Source of the DNA: Parvibaculum indicum
Lineage (GTDB): Bacteria > Pseudomonadota > Alphaproteobacteria > Parvibaculales > Parvibaculaceae
DNA length: 64,000 bases
Assembly: GCF_011762095.1 (NCBI RefSeq)
Contig: NZ_JAASQO010000004.1
Location: 237,025-301,024, forward strand
Reading direction: 5' to 3'
This document shows, one piece after another, positions 35,764 through 44,569 of this stretch (position 1 is its first letter; each line of letters begins with the position of its first letter). The notes under the pieces are model-generated. The model was given only the letters and a program-made list of their open reading frames with translations. It had not been told where the DNA came from and did not search any database. The position numbers were made by a program, and so were the translations under genes.

Positions 35764-35782
35764 AAAAGATTGCCAATCTTTT
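35764..35782. promoter_or_regulatory. 19-bp palindrome, candidate LysR operator
   Basis: AAAAGATTG-C-CAATCTTTT is a perfect 9-1-9 palindrome in the gap between lysR-type gene and the Tat-exported amidase (81 bp upstream of it). ATTG-N-CAAT cores of this type suit LysR-family T-N11-A sites. Confidence 0.65.
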
Positions 35783-35862
35783 CTGGTTTTTCTGTTGGAA
35801 ACGGGTGGCTAACCTCGCGACACACGGTGGCAGACCGGATTCGGATTTTAAGGAGGAGAGTC

Positions 35863-37353
35863 ATGAGCATTCAGCTTTCGCGGCGCGGGTTCCTCGCGTC
35901 GGCGGCGGTCAGCGCGCTTGCCGTGGGCATGGCGGGCGTCAAGGCGCGGTCGGCCTTTGCCGCGGAGACGGCCGGTCTCGACGCGATGGCGCAGGCCGAG
36001 CTTGTCGCCAGGGGCGAAACGACCTCGCTGGAACTGGTCAACGCGGCCATCGACCGGATCGAGGCGGTGAACCCCAAGGTGAACGCGGTGGTGACCGAGA
36101 CGTTCGATCGGGCGCGCGAGCTGGCGGCGTCGGGCAAGCTGCCGGAGAGCCCGCTTTCGGGCGTGCCCTATCTCATCAAGGATCTCGACGATGTGAAGGG
36201 CGTACGCACGACGCATGGCTCGCGCCTGATGGCGGAGACCATCGCCGAAGAGAACTCCGCGATGACGACCTATGCGGACGAGGCGGGGCTTGTCGTTCTC
36301 GGCAAGACCAATACGCCGGAATTCGGCCTGCTGGGCACGACGGAGTCGCTGCTGCTGGGGCCTTGCCACAATCCCTGGGGGCTCGATCATTCCACGGGCG
36401 GGTCGTCCGGCGGCGCGGCGGCGGCGGTCGCCTCGGGCATGTTGCCGGTGGCGCATGCGACGGATGGCGGCGGGTCGATCCGCATTCCGGCGTCGTGCTG
36501 CGGCGTCTTCGGCCTGAAGCCGAGCCGGGGCCGGATGGATCTCGGCGGCCATGCCATGCCGGGCGATATCGGCGTTCAGAACAGCGTGAGCCGCAGCGTG
36601 CGCGACAGCGCCATGGTGTTCTCGCTGTCGGAAGACCGGCGCGACAAGGCCGTGTTCAAGCCGGTGGGCTATGTCTCCGAGCCGGTGAACCGGAAGCTGA
36701 AGGTCGGTTTCGGGACGGCGGATTATTTCGGCAAGGAGCCCGATCCGGAAGTGAAGGCGGCGCTGGAGGATGTGGCTAAACTTTGCGCCGATCTCGGCCA
36801 TGAGATCGTGGAGGTAAAGAACCCGCTCAATGGCGAGGAGTTCATCGACAGGTTCCTGACCATCTGGGCGTCCGGCCCGGCCAATCTCGTCGCAATGGCG
36901 AAGGCGAAGGGGCTCGATCCGAACGAGGTGCTGGAGCCCTGGACGGTGGGGCTGGCGGAGTTCTATGCCGCGAAACCCGAGGGCGCGCTGAATGAGACGG
37001 TCGCCTATTTCAAGCAGGTGGAAGCGCAGATGGACCAGTTCATGTCGGGCTTCGATGTCTGGCTGACGCCGGTGCTGTCCTCGCCGCCGCCCAAGCTCGG
37101 CCAGCAGGCACCGACCGTGCCCTTCGATACGCTTTTCGAGCGGACCGTGCAGTATGTGGCCTATACGCCTGTGCACAATGTGGCGGGGACGCCGGCCATG
37201 TCCGTGCCGCTTTCCTGGTCGAAGGCGGGGCTTCCCATCGGCAGCCAGTTCGCCGCGCGCAAGGGGCAGGAGGGGCTTCTTTATGCGCTGGCGCTCCAGC
37301 TCGAGCAGGCCCGTCCCTGGGCGGACAAGCACGCGCCGGTGTTTGCGGGGTAA
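35863..37353 (+). CDS. Amidase-signature family hydrolase, Tat-exported
   Basis: This 496-residue amidase has an N-terminal twin-arginine signal (SRRGFL at residues 6-11, hydrophobic stretch [14 protein letters not shown], cleavage near AFA-AE). The catalytic Lys in [15 protein letters not shown] and [14 protein letters not shown] are intact. Sequence blocks around the active site are nearly identical to the cytoplasmic amidase at 33437-34828. Export points to use of an amide in the periplasm. It is under a divergent regulatory region with LysR. GGAGGAGAG precedes the ATG at 35863. Confidence 0.92.
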   Translation: MSIQLSRRGFLASAAVSALAVGMAGVKARSAFAAETAGLDAMAQAELVARGETTSLELVNAAIDRIEAVNPKVNAVVTETFDRARELAASGKLPESPLSGVPYLIKDLDDVKGVRTTHGSRLMAETIAEENSAMTTYADEAGLVVLGKTNTPEFGLLGTTESLLLGPCHNPWGLDHSTGGSSGGAAAAVASGMLPVAHATDGGGSIRIPASCCGVFGLKPSRGRMDLGGHAMPGDIGVQNSVSRSVRDSAMVFSLSEDRRDKAVFKPVGYVSEPVNRKLKVGFGTADYFGKEPDPEVKAALEDVAKLCADLGHEIVEVKNPLNGEEFIDRFLTIWASGPANLVAMAKAKGLDPNEVLEPWTVGLAEFYAAKPEGALNETVAYFKQVEAQMDQFMSGFDVWLTPVLSSPPPKLGQQAPTVPFDTLFERTVQYVAYTPVHNVAGTPAMSVPLSWSKAGLPIGSQFAARKGQEGLLYALALQLEQARPWADKHAPVFAG

Positions 37354-37370
37354 AAGACCTTCCAGTCTTC

Positions 37371-37456
37371 GTCATTCCGGGCCCGACCCGGAATCCATTC
37401 GGCGCTGCCTGCGGGACGGGCAGGCCGGGTGGACCCCGGATCAAGTCCGGGGTGAC
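37371..37456. repeat. Composite REP element, copy 5
   Basis: GTC-ATTCCGGG-loop-CCCGGAAT-CCA is followed by TGG-ACCCCGGA-loop-TCCGGGGT-GAC. Stem sequences differ from other copies yet pair fully. It follows the Tat amidase gene and precedes the sulfatase promoter. Confidence 0.88.
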
Positions 37457-37490
37457 GATGGAAGGGGGCATCGATGGCGGCATCTAAATA

Positions 37491-37528
37491 ATACAATTAT
37501 TGTATCATTTGGGTGATCGCGCTATAGC
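37491..37528 (+). promoter_or_regulatory. Sulfatase promoter with MarR-type operator
   Basis: ATACAAT-T-ATTGTAT (37491-37505) is a perfect 15-bp palindrome of the kind bound by MarR-family repressors. It overlaps a -35 TTGTAT (37500-37505), followed after 17 bp by TATAGC (37523-37528). The sulfatase ATG is 25 bp downstream. The marR gene at 39205 is the natural candidate for the repressor. Confidence 0.72.
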
Positions 37529-37553
37529 TGTCCGGGACAAGGAGGAGGAGCCC

Positions 37554-39185
37554 ATGTCCCGGACAACCGCCGCTAACGACCGCAAATACAATGTGCTGAT
37601 GATCCTGACCGATCAGGAGCAGAGCCTGGCGAGCTGGCCCGAGGGGCTGCTCGACAAGCTGCCGGGGCATCGCGCGCTGCTGGAGCGCGGGCTGCTCATC
37701 GAGAATTACCATGTGCAGACGACGCCCTGCAGCCCGTCGCGCTCGACGATCTTTACCGGGCAGCACACGCAGACAACGGGCGTTTATCAGAACACCGATA
37801 CGCCGCCCAATCCCGGGCTTTCCGATACGCTGCCGACGCTCGGCACGATGATGCAGGCGGCGGGGTATTATTCGAGCTACAAGGGCAAATGGCATCTGTC
37901 GCAGATCAACCGCGAGCGCGACTGGAACCAGGTGCCGCGCGGGCTCTATCCGAACACCGAAAAAGCCATGGAGAAATACGGCTTCCATGACTATGGCTTC
38001 GATGGGGAAGCGGTCGGGCTGACATGGGACGGCTACCGGTCCGACGCCTTTACCGCCGCGGATGTGGGACGGACGCTGTTCGACTATGCGCGCCATGACA
38101 AGGCGGGCGGCAAGCCGTGGTTTCAGGTGGTGGGGCTCGTCAATCCGCATGACATCATGTTTTACGATGCGACGGGCAAGCAGTCGGAAGACCGGCTGCA
38201 TCCCGACCTGCTGGCGCCGCTTCGCCGCGAGCCGGGCGACCCGATCTACGAGACCGATAACGGGTTCGACCTGCCGGAAAGTTTCTACAAGGACGACCTC
38301 GGCACCAAGCCGGAAGCGCATAGCGGGATCGTGCGCCAGACCGACAGTTTCTATGGCCGGATCGAGCGCACGGACGAGGCGTCGTGGCGGCGGCTCGTGA
38401 ACTATTACTACAACTGCATCAGGGATGTGGACCGGCGGCTGGAACAGATCCTCTGGGCGCTGACGGAAAGCGGCCAGATGGAAAGCACGATCATCGTCTA
38501 TACCTCAGACCATGGCGAGCGGGCCTCCGCGCATGGCATGCACCAGAAGGCGGGGACCGTTTACCGGGAAGAGGTCAATGTACCGATGATTATCGTGCAT
38601 CCGGACTTGCCCGGCGGGCGGCGGACGAAGCGGCTGATGAGCGCCATCGACATCGCGCCGACGCTGATGGGGCTGGCGGGCATGGCGCCGGAAGAGGCCG
38701 AGGCGCAGTTTCCCGGGCTGCCGGGCGTCGATCTTTCGGCCATGATCGCCGACCCGTCGCAACCGAGCGAACGGGACGCCCGCGGGCATCTGTTCGATTA
38801 TGCGGTCGCCTATATGTGGGAGCCGCTGGGCGCCTTTGCCAACTACCCCAAGGGCGTGGACGGGCTGGACAAGGTTTTCGACCTGACCAAGCGGCGGCTG
38901 CATCGCGGCGTGCATGACGGGCGATGGAAATTCGCGCGCTACTTCGCGCCGTCGCAGCATCACACGCCGGAGGATTGGGAGACGCTCAGCCGGCTGAACG
39001 ATCTGGAGCTTTACGATACGGAGGCCGATCCGAACGAACTCGTCAATCTCGCGCATGACCCGGCGCAGCGCGACAACATCATGCGGCTTAATGCGATGGT
39101 GAACGATCTCGTGGCGCGGGAAGTCGGCCGGGACGACGGCCGCGAATATCCGGGGGATGCGGCCATCTATAATCAGGTGGCCTGA
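37554..39185 (+). CDS. Sulfatase (formylglycine-type), cytoplasmic
   Basis: The 543-residue alkaline-phosphatase superfamily sulfatase has the modification motif C-S-P-S-R with Cys59, metal-site DQE near residue 20, SYKGKWHLS and the later DHGERASAHG. The Cys must be converted to formylglycine for activity; no modifying enzyme is encoded in the window. No signal peptide is visible, so it acts in the cytoplasm. A sulfate ester or phosphonate monoester is likely the substrate. I use the ATG at 37554 behind GGAGGAGGAG. MarR gene is downstream and convergent. Confidence 0.92.
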   Translation: MSRTTAANDRKYNVLMILTDQEQSLASWPEGLLDKLPGHRALLERGLLIENYHVQTTPCSPSRSTIFTGQHTQTTGVYQNTDTPPNPGLSDTLPTLGTMMQAAGYYSSYKGKWHLSQINRERDWNQVPRGLYPNTEKAMEKYGFHDYGFDGEAVGLTWDGYRSDAFTAADVGRTLFDYARHDKAGGKPWFQVVGLVNPHDIMFYDATGKQSEDRLHPDLLAPLRREPGDPIYETDNGFDLPESFYKDDLGTKPEAHSGIVRQTDSFYGRIERTDEASWRRLVNYYYNCIRDVDRRLEQILWALTESGQMESTIIVYTSDHGERASAHGMHQKAGTVYREEVNVPMIIVHPDLPGGRRTKRLMSAIDIAPTLMGLAGMAPEEAEAQFPGLPGVDLSAMIADPSQPSERDARGHLFDYAVAYMWEPLGAFANYPKGVDGLDKVFDLTKRRLHRGVHDGRWKFARYFAPSQHHTPEDWETLSRLNDLELYDTEADPNELVNLAHDPAQRDNIMRLNAMVNDLVAREVGRDDGREYPGDAAIYNQVA

Positions 39186-39204
39186 GGGATGTAGCCGATG
39201 CGGG

Positions 39205-39705
39205 TCAGCCGGTTTTCGGCTTGCGCCGCGCCTTGACGCTTTTCGCCGTCTTCGCGGGGGCGGGGGGCGGTACGTCGATCACCACCGGTTCGCCCCAGTC
39301 ATGCGCAAGGCCTTCGCGCAGGCTCTTGAAGGCGTCGGCCCCGATGCGGCGTCTCAGGAGCTTTTCGAGTTCCGAGACGGCGATATGCGCCGCCTGACGC
39401 AGATCGTCCGCGCCGTCGCTATATTCCACGATCCGTCCGCGCGCGTCCTCCGGATCGACGGCGAGCGTGATGAGCCCGCGCCGGCTGAGTTCGGCAATGA
39501 CATGGCTCACCGCCTGCCGGCTGACGCCCAGCATCGTTGCGAGACGGGAGGGGCGGTTCTCGCCGGCGGCGAGGCAAAGGAGAAACATCGACTGGGTGCG
39601 CGTGACGGGCCGGTAGCCGGCTTTCGCCAGACTGGCTTGCAGCGACTCGTCGAACCAGAAGAGCAGGCCGGACAAGCGGATCATCAGGGCGGGCGCGTTG
39701 GTCAT
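39205..39705 (-). CDS. MarR-family transcriptional regulator
   Basis: The 166-residue protein has a winged helix in SRLATMLGVSRQAVSHVIAE (about residues 53-72) and the wing RGLITLAVDPEDARGRIVEY. C-terminal Lys/Pro-rich tail (PAPAKTAKSVKARRKPKTG) is atypical and may be disordered. It is convergent with the sulfatase gene (19 bp gap). A palindrome typical for MarR binding is at the sulfatase promoter, 1.7 kb away. Confidence 0.9.
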   Translation of the reverse strand: MTNAPALMIRLSGLLFWFDESLQASLAKAGYRPVTRTQSMFLLCLAAGENRPSRLATMLGVSRQAVSHVIAELSRRGLITLAVDPEDARGRIVEYSDGADDLRQAAHIAVSELEKLLRRRIGADAFKSLREGLAHDWGEPVVIDVPPPAPAKTAKSVKARRKPKTG

Positions 39706-39762
39706 CGCTTCATCTAGCAGGAGTTCCGGCGCATTGGCCAGCGCCTCCCCGCTGCGGGGCGG

Positions 39763-40464
39763 TCAGATGAGGCCCAGCGAGCGGAAGCTGGCGTGGCGGT
39801 TCTTGCCGACGACGAGATGGTCGTGAAGTTCGATGCCCAGCGGCTTTGCCGTTTCGGCGATGCGGCGCGTCATCTCGATGTCGGCGCCCGACGGCGTGGG
39901 GTCGCCCGAGGGGTGGTTGTGGACGAGGATGAGAGCGGAGGCGTTGAGTTCCAGCGCCCGTTTCACCACCTCGCGCGGATAGACGGGGGTGTGGTCCACG
40001 GTCCCCTTCTGCTGCACCTCGTCGGCGATCAGCACGTTCTTGCGGTCGAGAAAGAGTATGCGGAACTGCTCGATCGGGTTGTGCGCCATGGAAGCCGAGC
40101 AATAGTCGAGCAGTTCCTGCCATGAGGAGATGACCTCTTTCTCGATCACGGCGGCGCGCGCCATGCGCAGGCCCGCTTCGCGCAGGATACGGAGTTCCGT
40201 CACGATGCTGTCGCTGACGCCGCTCACTTCAAGCAGTCTTTCGGGGGCTGCGGAAAGCACTTCGGAGAGCCCGCCAAAGCGCGCGATGAGGTCCTTCGCC
40301 AGCGGTTTCACGTCGCGGCGGGGAATGGACCGGAAGAGGATGAGTTCCAGCAGCTCATAGTCGGGAAGGACGTCGGGCGCCGTCAGGAAGCGGGCGCGCA
40401 GGCGCTCGCGGTGGCCGGCGTAATGCGGCTTGCCGTCCGGCTTACCCGTGGTCCCCCCGGACAA
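39763..40464 (-). CDS. radC: RadC family JAB/MPN domain protein
   Basis: The 233-residue protein has an N-terminal HhH-like region ([20 protein letters not shown]) and the JAB1/MPN domain with [14 protein letters not shown], holding the metal-binding JAMM residues near 180-190. RadC proteins are widespread; the old DNA-repair role is disputed, and the biochemical function remains unclear. It follows map by 7 bp on the same strand, an order seen in several alphaproteobacteria. Confidence 0.93.
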   Translation of the reverse strand: MSGGTTGKPDGKPHYAGHRERLRARFLTAPDVLPDYELLELILFRSIPRRDVKPLAKDLIARFGGLSEVLSAAPERLLEVSGVSDSIVTELRILREAGLRMARAAVIEKEVISSWQELLDYCSASMAHNPIEQFRILFLDRKNVLIADEVQQKGTVDHTPVYPREVVKRALELNASALILVHNHPSGDPTPSGADIEMTRRIAETAKPLGIELHDHLVVGKNRHASFRSLGLI

Positions 40465-40471
40465 TGTCGCC

Positions 40472-41305
40472 CTATTTTCGGTAGGGCGGGCAGTCGAGCC
40501 CGGCAGGCGATTTGGTGAAAATCTCGTAGCCGGTTTCGGTGACGCCGATGGAGTGCTCGAACTGGGCGGAGAGCGAGCGGTCGCGCGTGACCGCGGTCCA
40601 GCCGTCAGACAGGATCTTCACGCCCGGCTTGCCCGCATTGATCATCGGTTCGATGGTGAAGAACATGCCCTGTTTCAGCGCCGCGCCCTGGCCGGGGCGG
40701 CCGTAATGCAACACGTTGGGCAGGTCGTGGAAGACGCGGCCCAGGCCGTGGCCGCAGAACTCGCGCACCACGGAGAAGCGCTGGCCCTCGGCAAATTCCT
40801 GAATGGCGGCGCCGATGTCGCCCAGCGTGGCGCCGGGCTTCACCACCTCGATGCCGCGCATCATCGCCTGATAGGTGACGTCGGTCAGGCGCTGGGCCTT
40901 GCGGGACACCTCGCCCGCGAAATACATGCGGTTGGTGTCGCCGTGCCAGCCGTCGAGAATGTAGGTGATGTCGATATTCAGAATGTCGCCGTCGCGCAGC
41001 GCGCGGTCGCCGGGAATGCCGTGGCAGACCACATGGTTGAGCGAGGTGCAGCTGGAATGACGGAAACCGCGATAGCCGAGCGTCGCGGGGATGGCGCCGT
41101 GATCCATGCCGTATTCATAGACGAGCTTGTCGAGATGGGCGGTGGTCACGCCGGGCTTCACCTCGTCGACCAGCATGTCGAGGGCGCTGGCGGAGAGCTG
41201 CCCGGCTTTCCGCATGCCCTCGAAATCCTCGGGCGTGTGGATGGGGATGCCCTTGTGCTGTTCCGGGTGATGGACAGCGCTGTCTGTGTCTTCGACTTGG
41301 CTCAT
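40472..41305 (-). CDS. map: Methionine aminopeptidase type I
   Basis: The 277-residue enzyme removes the initiator Met from nascent proteins. Metal and substrate residues lie in [51 protein letters not shown] and TIEPMI. I choose the ATG at 41305 (MSQVED); it gives a short N-terminal extension, and a longer start at 41368 seems unneeded. It is upstream of radC with a 7-bp gap. Confidence 0.97.
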   Translation of the reverse strand: MSQVEDTDSAVHHPEQHKGIPIHTPEDFEGMRKAGQLSASALDMLVDEVKPGVTTAHLDKLVYEYGMDHGAIPATLGYRGFRHSSCTSLNHVVCHGIPGDRALRDGDILNIDITYILDGWHGDTNRMYFAGEVSRKAQRLTDVTYQAMMRGIEVVKPGATLGDIGAAIQEFAEGQRFSVVREFCGHGLGRVFHDLPNVLHYGRPGQGAALKQGMFFTIEPMINAGKPGVKILSDGWTAVTRDRSLSAQFEHSIGVTETGYEIFTKSPAGLDCPPYRK

Positions 41306-41497
41306 TCGATCGATTTTTGCGTGGTGGCCGGGGTGGACGCCCGATTTCGGCGCCGTTTTCCCTAACATAGTGGTTCGGGCCGTCCGGGGCTAGGGCCGGA
41401 TTTTTCCCGCCTTTTTCGCATCACCGGTCGCTTCGGTTTGTGTGGAAGGAGAGGCGGGCTTATCTTGCGGCGCATATCGAAACGGACAGGTGCGAGA

Positions 41498-42289
41498 ATG
41501 AGCGGGACCGGCGAAGGGCAGGGCGAAAATTCGGGCAAGACCGTCACGGCCTGCGTGTTGCTGATCGGCGACGAAATCCTTTCGGGCCGCACAAAGGATT
41601 CCAATCTTTCCTATATCGCGCAGCATCTGAACCGGATCGGCGTTCAGGTGCGCGAGGCGCGGGTGATCCCCGATATCGAGGAAGAGATCGTCGCGACGGT
41701 GAACGAGGTCCGTGCAAAATACGATTATGTCTTCACCACCGGCGGCATCGGGCCGACCCATGACGACATCACGGCGGATTCGGTGGCGAAGGCCTTCGGC
41801 GTTTCCATCGGGCCAGACCCGGAGGCGATGGCGCTTCTGCAGGCGCATTACGCGGAAACGGGGGGCGAGTTCACCTCCGCGCGGCAGCGCATGGCGCGGC
41901 TGCCGGACGGCGCGCGCATGATCGCCAATCCGCTCAGCAAGGCGCCGGGGTTCCGGATCGGCAATGTGTTCGTGATGGCGGGCGTTCCCATGGTCATGCA
42001 TGTGATGCTGGACAGCCTGCTGGGACAACTGGAGGGCGGGGCGAGCATGCTGAGCCGCACGCTCACCGCCGCGATCGGCGAAGGGTCCATCGCGGAGACG
42101 CTGGGCGAAATCCAGTCGCGCCATGCCGACGTCTCCATCGGCAGCTACCCCTATTACAGGGGACGGGAATTCGGCACGAGCATCGTCATGCGCTCGGTCG
42201 ATTCGGCGGCGCTGGAGCGGGCGGAAGCGGATGTGGCGCAGATGTTCGAGAAACTCGGCGTGAGCGCCGTCGCGGGCGAAAAAAGCTGA
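41498..42289 (+). CDS. CinA-like molybdopterin-binding (MoCF) domain protein
   Basis: The 263-residue protein corresponds to the N-terminal half of CinA: CVLLIGDEILSGRTKDSNLS, then TTGGIGPTHDDITADSVAKA, the MoCF/MogA-like nucleotide-binding loop. The C-terminal deamidase domain (PncC) of CinA is absent. Related proteins act as ADP-ribose or nucleotide pyrophosphatases; here function is inferred only by family. I use the ATG at 41498 (MSGTGEGQG). It is divergent from map. Confidence 0.9.
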   Translation: MSGTGEGQGENSGKTVTACVLLIGDEILSGRTKDSNLSYIAQHLNRIGVQVREARVIPDIEEEIVATVNEVRAKYDYVFTTGGIGPTHDDITADSVAKAFGVSIGPDPEAMALLQAHYAETGGEFTSARQRMARLPDGARMIANPLSKAPGFRIGNVFVMAGVPMVMHVMLDSLLGQLEGGASMLSRTLTAAIGEGSIAETLGEIQSRHADVSIGSYPYYRGREFGTSIVMRSVDSAALERAEADVAQMFEKLGVSAVAGEKS

Positions 42290-42592
42290 CTTTATTCGTT
42301 ATGTTTCAGAGGCTTATAGTGTAAAGTCACGACGCATATGCGTTGCGGGGGCGGCACATTACGAAACTTTCAGGGTTTTTCGCCATGTGTCGCGATACAA
42401 TCTGGCTGGAAACATTTATTGTTCCGGCCATGAAAAGCTCTTCGTCCGCCCTCCGGGGCGGGGACGAGAGTGGGGGAAAGCTCCTCTTTCCAGGTTTTTT
42501 CTGGGAGTGGATTGAATAACCGGAAAGCGAGGCCGTTAACGGCGGCCGAAGTGGACAATAAGGGTCGAGTTGGCCCGGAGGGAGAAACGAAC
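42290..42592 (+). other. Long leader with tandem hairpins before a small secreted protein gene
   Basis: No gene is seen in this stretch of about 300 bp. It contains a perfect 12-bp palindrome ACGCATATGCGT (42332-42343), a hairpin CGTCCGCCC-TCCG-GGGCGGGGACG (42443-42466) and a second stem GGAAAG-N5-CTTTCC (42475-42491). Several hairpins in front of an abundant-looking small gene suggest mRNA stabilisation or control. Confidence 0.4.
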
Positions 42593-42844
42593 ATGAAGAA
42601 GACCATTGCCATTCTGGGTATGGTTGCCGGTATTGCGATGAGCGGTGCGGCTCCGAGCTTTGCGCTGGATTCCAGCTTCGACGCGCTGTCGAAGTCGGGC
42701 ACGCACAAGTTCTATGTGTGGTGCACGGGCAAGGCCGACAGCGAACAGTCGGCTCAGGGCGCCAATGCCAAGGAAGCGCAGGCCGCTCTCGCCTCGAAGG
42801 TGGGCGACACGTGCTGGCCGGTCTGGCAGGGCCTGGAGAACTAA
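42593..42844 (+). CDS. Small secreted protein of unknown function
   Basis: The 83-residue precursor has a clear signal peptide (MKKTIAILGMVAGIAMSGAA, cleavage near SFA-LD at residue 24-25). The mature part of about 59 residues has two Cys (in YVWCTGKAD and VGDTCWPVW), which may form a disulphide in the periplasm. I do not recognise the family. GGAGGGAGAAAC precedes the ATG, a strong ribosome binding site, and a good terminator follows. Upstream frame extends to 42470 but without coding character. Strong signals at both ends suggest a well-expressed gene. Confidence 0.8.
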   Translation: MKKTIAILGMVAGIAMSGAAPSFALDSSFDALSKSGTHKFYVWCTGKADSEQSAQGANAKEAQAALASKVGDTCWPVWQGLEN

Positions 42845-42873
42845 GTTCTCTCACAGCCCGAACGGGTTTCGAG

Positions 42874-42910
42874 CGGCGGTTATCCGAAAGGGTAGCCGCC
42901 GTTTTGTTTT
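42874..42910 (+). terminator. Rho-independent terminator of the small secreted protein gene
   Basis: CGGCGG-T-TA (42874-42882), a 10-nt loop and TA-G-CCGCCG (42893-42901) are followed by TTTTGTTTTT. It lies 30 bp after the stop. Confidence 0.9.
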
Positions 42911-43000
42911 TCGGGGTTTGCGCGAGCGGCGGGAGACGGGCATATCATGTCGTCCCGGCCTTGCCGTGGGATTCGGAGCATCCGGCGCCCGGCCGGATCG

Positions 43001-43087
43001 GCGGACGTGGTGGAACTGGTAGACACAAGGGACTTAAAATCCCTCTCGGGCAACCGAATGCGGGTTCGAGTCCCGCCGTCCGCACCA
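43001..43087 (+). tRNA. tRNA-Leu (anticodon UAA)
   Basis: The 87-nt class II tRNA has acceptor strands GCGGACG and CGTCCGC pairing at 7 bp, D-loop GGAACTGGTAGAC, anticodon loop CTTAAAA with TAA at 43035-43037, a long variable arm (CTCGGGCAACCGA), T arm GCGGGTTCGAGTCCCGC, and an encoded CCA at 43085-43087. It reads UUA/UUG leucine codons, which are rare in such GC-rich genes. Confidence 0.98.
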
Positions 43088-43228
43088 ACTCCCGAAGGCT
43101 CCCCGGTGCGGCAATCCGCGCAGGCGCCCCGCTTTGCCGCCTTCCCACAAATTGAGCCGCATCAAGGTTTTCGTCCCGCGGGCGCGGGATAGTTTTCTCA
43201 CGGTTATTCCCGGAGGAGGAAACGATCC

Positions 43229-44569
43229 GTGCCCTACCGGACAGCGCGAGAACATAGAGAGGCGCACCAGCCCGAAACGACCGCCATGCTGCGCGCGAAG
43301 GCCGAGGCGCTGCCGTCGCCCGAGAAGGCGGAGGAATTCGGCGCTTTCTTCTCACGGTTCAGCGATGCGCGTGTGGTGCTGCTCGGCGAGGCCAGCCATG
43401 GCAGCGCTGAATTTTACCAGGCGCGTGCCGCCGTTACGCGCGAACTGGTGCGCCATCACGGCTTCAATGTAGTGGCCGTGGAGGCGGACTGGCCGGACGC
43501 CGCCCATATCGACCGCTATGTTCGCCATCACGAGGCGAGGCCGGGACGAGGGGAGGCCTTTACCCGCTTTCCCACATGGATGTGGCGCAACGCCCAGTTC
43601 ATGGAATTTGCCGACTGGCTTCGGGCGCATAACGAGACGCTGCCGCCCGAGGCGCGAACCTCGTTTCACGGGCTCGACGTCTACAGCCTCGGCGAATCCA
43701 TCCATTCCGTCCTTACCTATCTCGACCGGGTGGACCCGCAGGCCGCGCAGGTGGCGCGGGAGCGCTATGGCTGCCTGACACCCTGGCAGGACGATCCGGC
43801 CTCCTATGGCCGGGCGGCGCTGCGCCGGGGCAAGGCACCTTGCGAGGACGAGGTGGTCGCCCAGCTTCGCGACCTGCTTCAGCAGCGGCTGCGCTATATG
43901 GAACGCGATGGCGAAGCGTTTTTCGACGCTGCGCAGAATGCGCGCATCGTGCATGCGGCGGAACGCTATTACCGCATCATGTATGCGGGGTCGACGGAAT
44001 CCTGGAATCTGCGCGACCGGCACATGTTCGACACGCTGACAGCGCTTCTGTCCGCGCGCGGGCCGGACGCGAAAGCCGTCGTCTGGGCGCACAACTCGCA
44101 TATCGGCAATGCGGCTGCCACGTCCATGGGTTGGCAGGGCGAGTTCAATATCGGCGAATTGTGCCGTACTGCTTTCGGCGAGGATGCGGTGGCCATCGGC
44201 TTCGGGACGGATCGCGGCACGGTTGCCGCCGCGAGCGAATGGGACGGACCGATGGAGGTGAAGACCGTGCTGCCCGCTCGCAGCGACAGCTACGAACATG
44301 CTTTCCGGAAAACGGGTATCGTGCGGTCCCTGACGGATTGGCGACACCCCCGCCGCCGCGAGTTGGCGGAAGCGTTGCGCCAGCCGCTGCTCGAGCGGGC
44401 CATCGGCGTGATCTACCGGCCGGAAACCGAGTTTCTGAGCCATTATTTCGAGGCCGTGCTCGCCGACCAGTTCGACGCCTATGTCTGGTTTGAGGAGACG
44501 AGGGCCGTCACGCCGCTTCCCGCCGGCCGTCCGCACGGAGCCGCGGACACCTATCCGTTCGGGTTGTGA
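43229..44569 (+). CDS. Erythromycin-esterase-like hydrolase
   Basis: The 446-residue protein is of the erythromycin esterase family. Key segments are VVLLGEASHGSAEFYQARAA, with the catalytic Glu/His region, VVAVEADWPDAAHIDRYVRH, and VVWAHNSHIGNAAATS. Family members hydrolyse macrolide lactones, but most environmental homologues have unknown substrates and resistance should not be assumed. It starts with GTG at 43229 behind GGAGGAAAC; an ATG at 43286 is the alternative. Its stop overlaps the next gene as GTGA, a coupled pair. Confidence 0.87.
   Translation: MPYRTAREHREAHQPETTAMLRAKAEALPSPEKAEEFGAFFSRFSDARVVLLGEASHGSAEFYQARAAVTRELVRHHGFNVVAVEADWPDAAHIDRYVRHHEARPGRGEAFTRFPTWMWRNAQFMEFADWLRAHNETLPPEARTSFHGLDVYSLGESIHSVLTYLDRVDPQAAQVARERYGCLTPWQDDPASYGRAALRRGKAPCEDEVVAQLRDLLQQRLRYMERDGEAFFDAAQNARIVHAAERYYRIMYAGSTESWNLRDRHMFDTLTALLSARGPDAKAVVWAHNSHIGNAAATSMGWQGEFNIGELCRTAFGEDAVAIGFGTDRGTVAAASEWDGPMEVKTVLPARSDSYEHAFRKTGIVRSLTDWRHPRRRELAEALRQPLLERAIGVIYRPETEFLSHYFEAVLADQFDAYVWFEETRAVTPLPAGRPHGAADTYPFGL

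Noticed and set aside
39710..40123. Open frame inside radC on the same strand
   Set aside because: It overlaps the conserved JAMM-motif region of radC in another frame and has no coding character.
43229..44569. Antibiotic-resistance call for the erythromycin-esterase-like gene
   Set aside because: The family is broad and mostly of unknown substrate; nothing in the sequence or context shows macrolide resistance.
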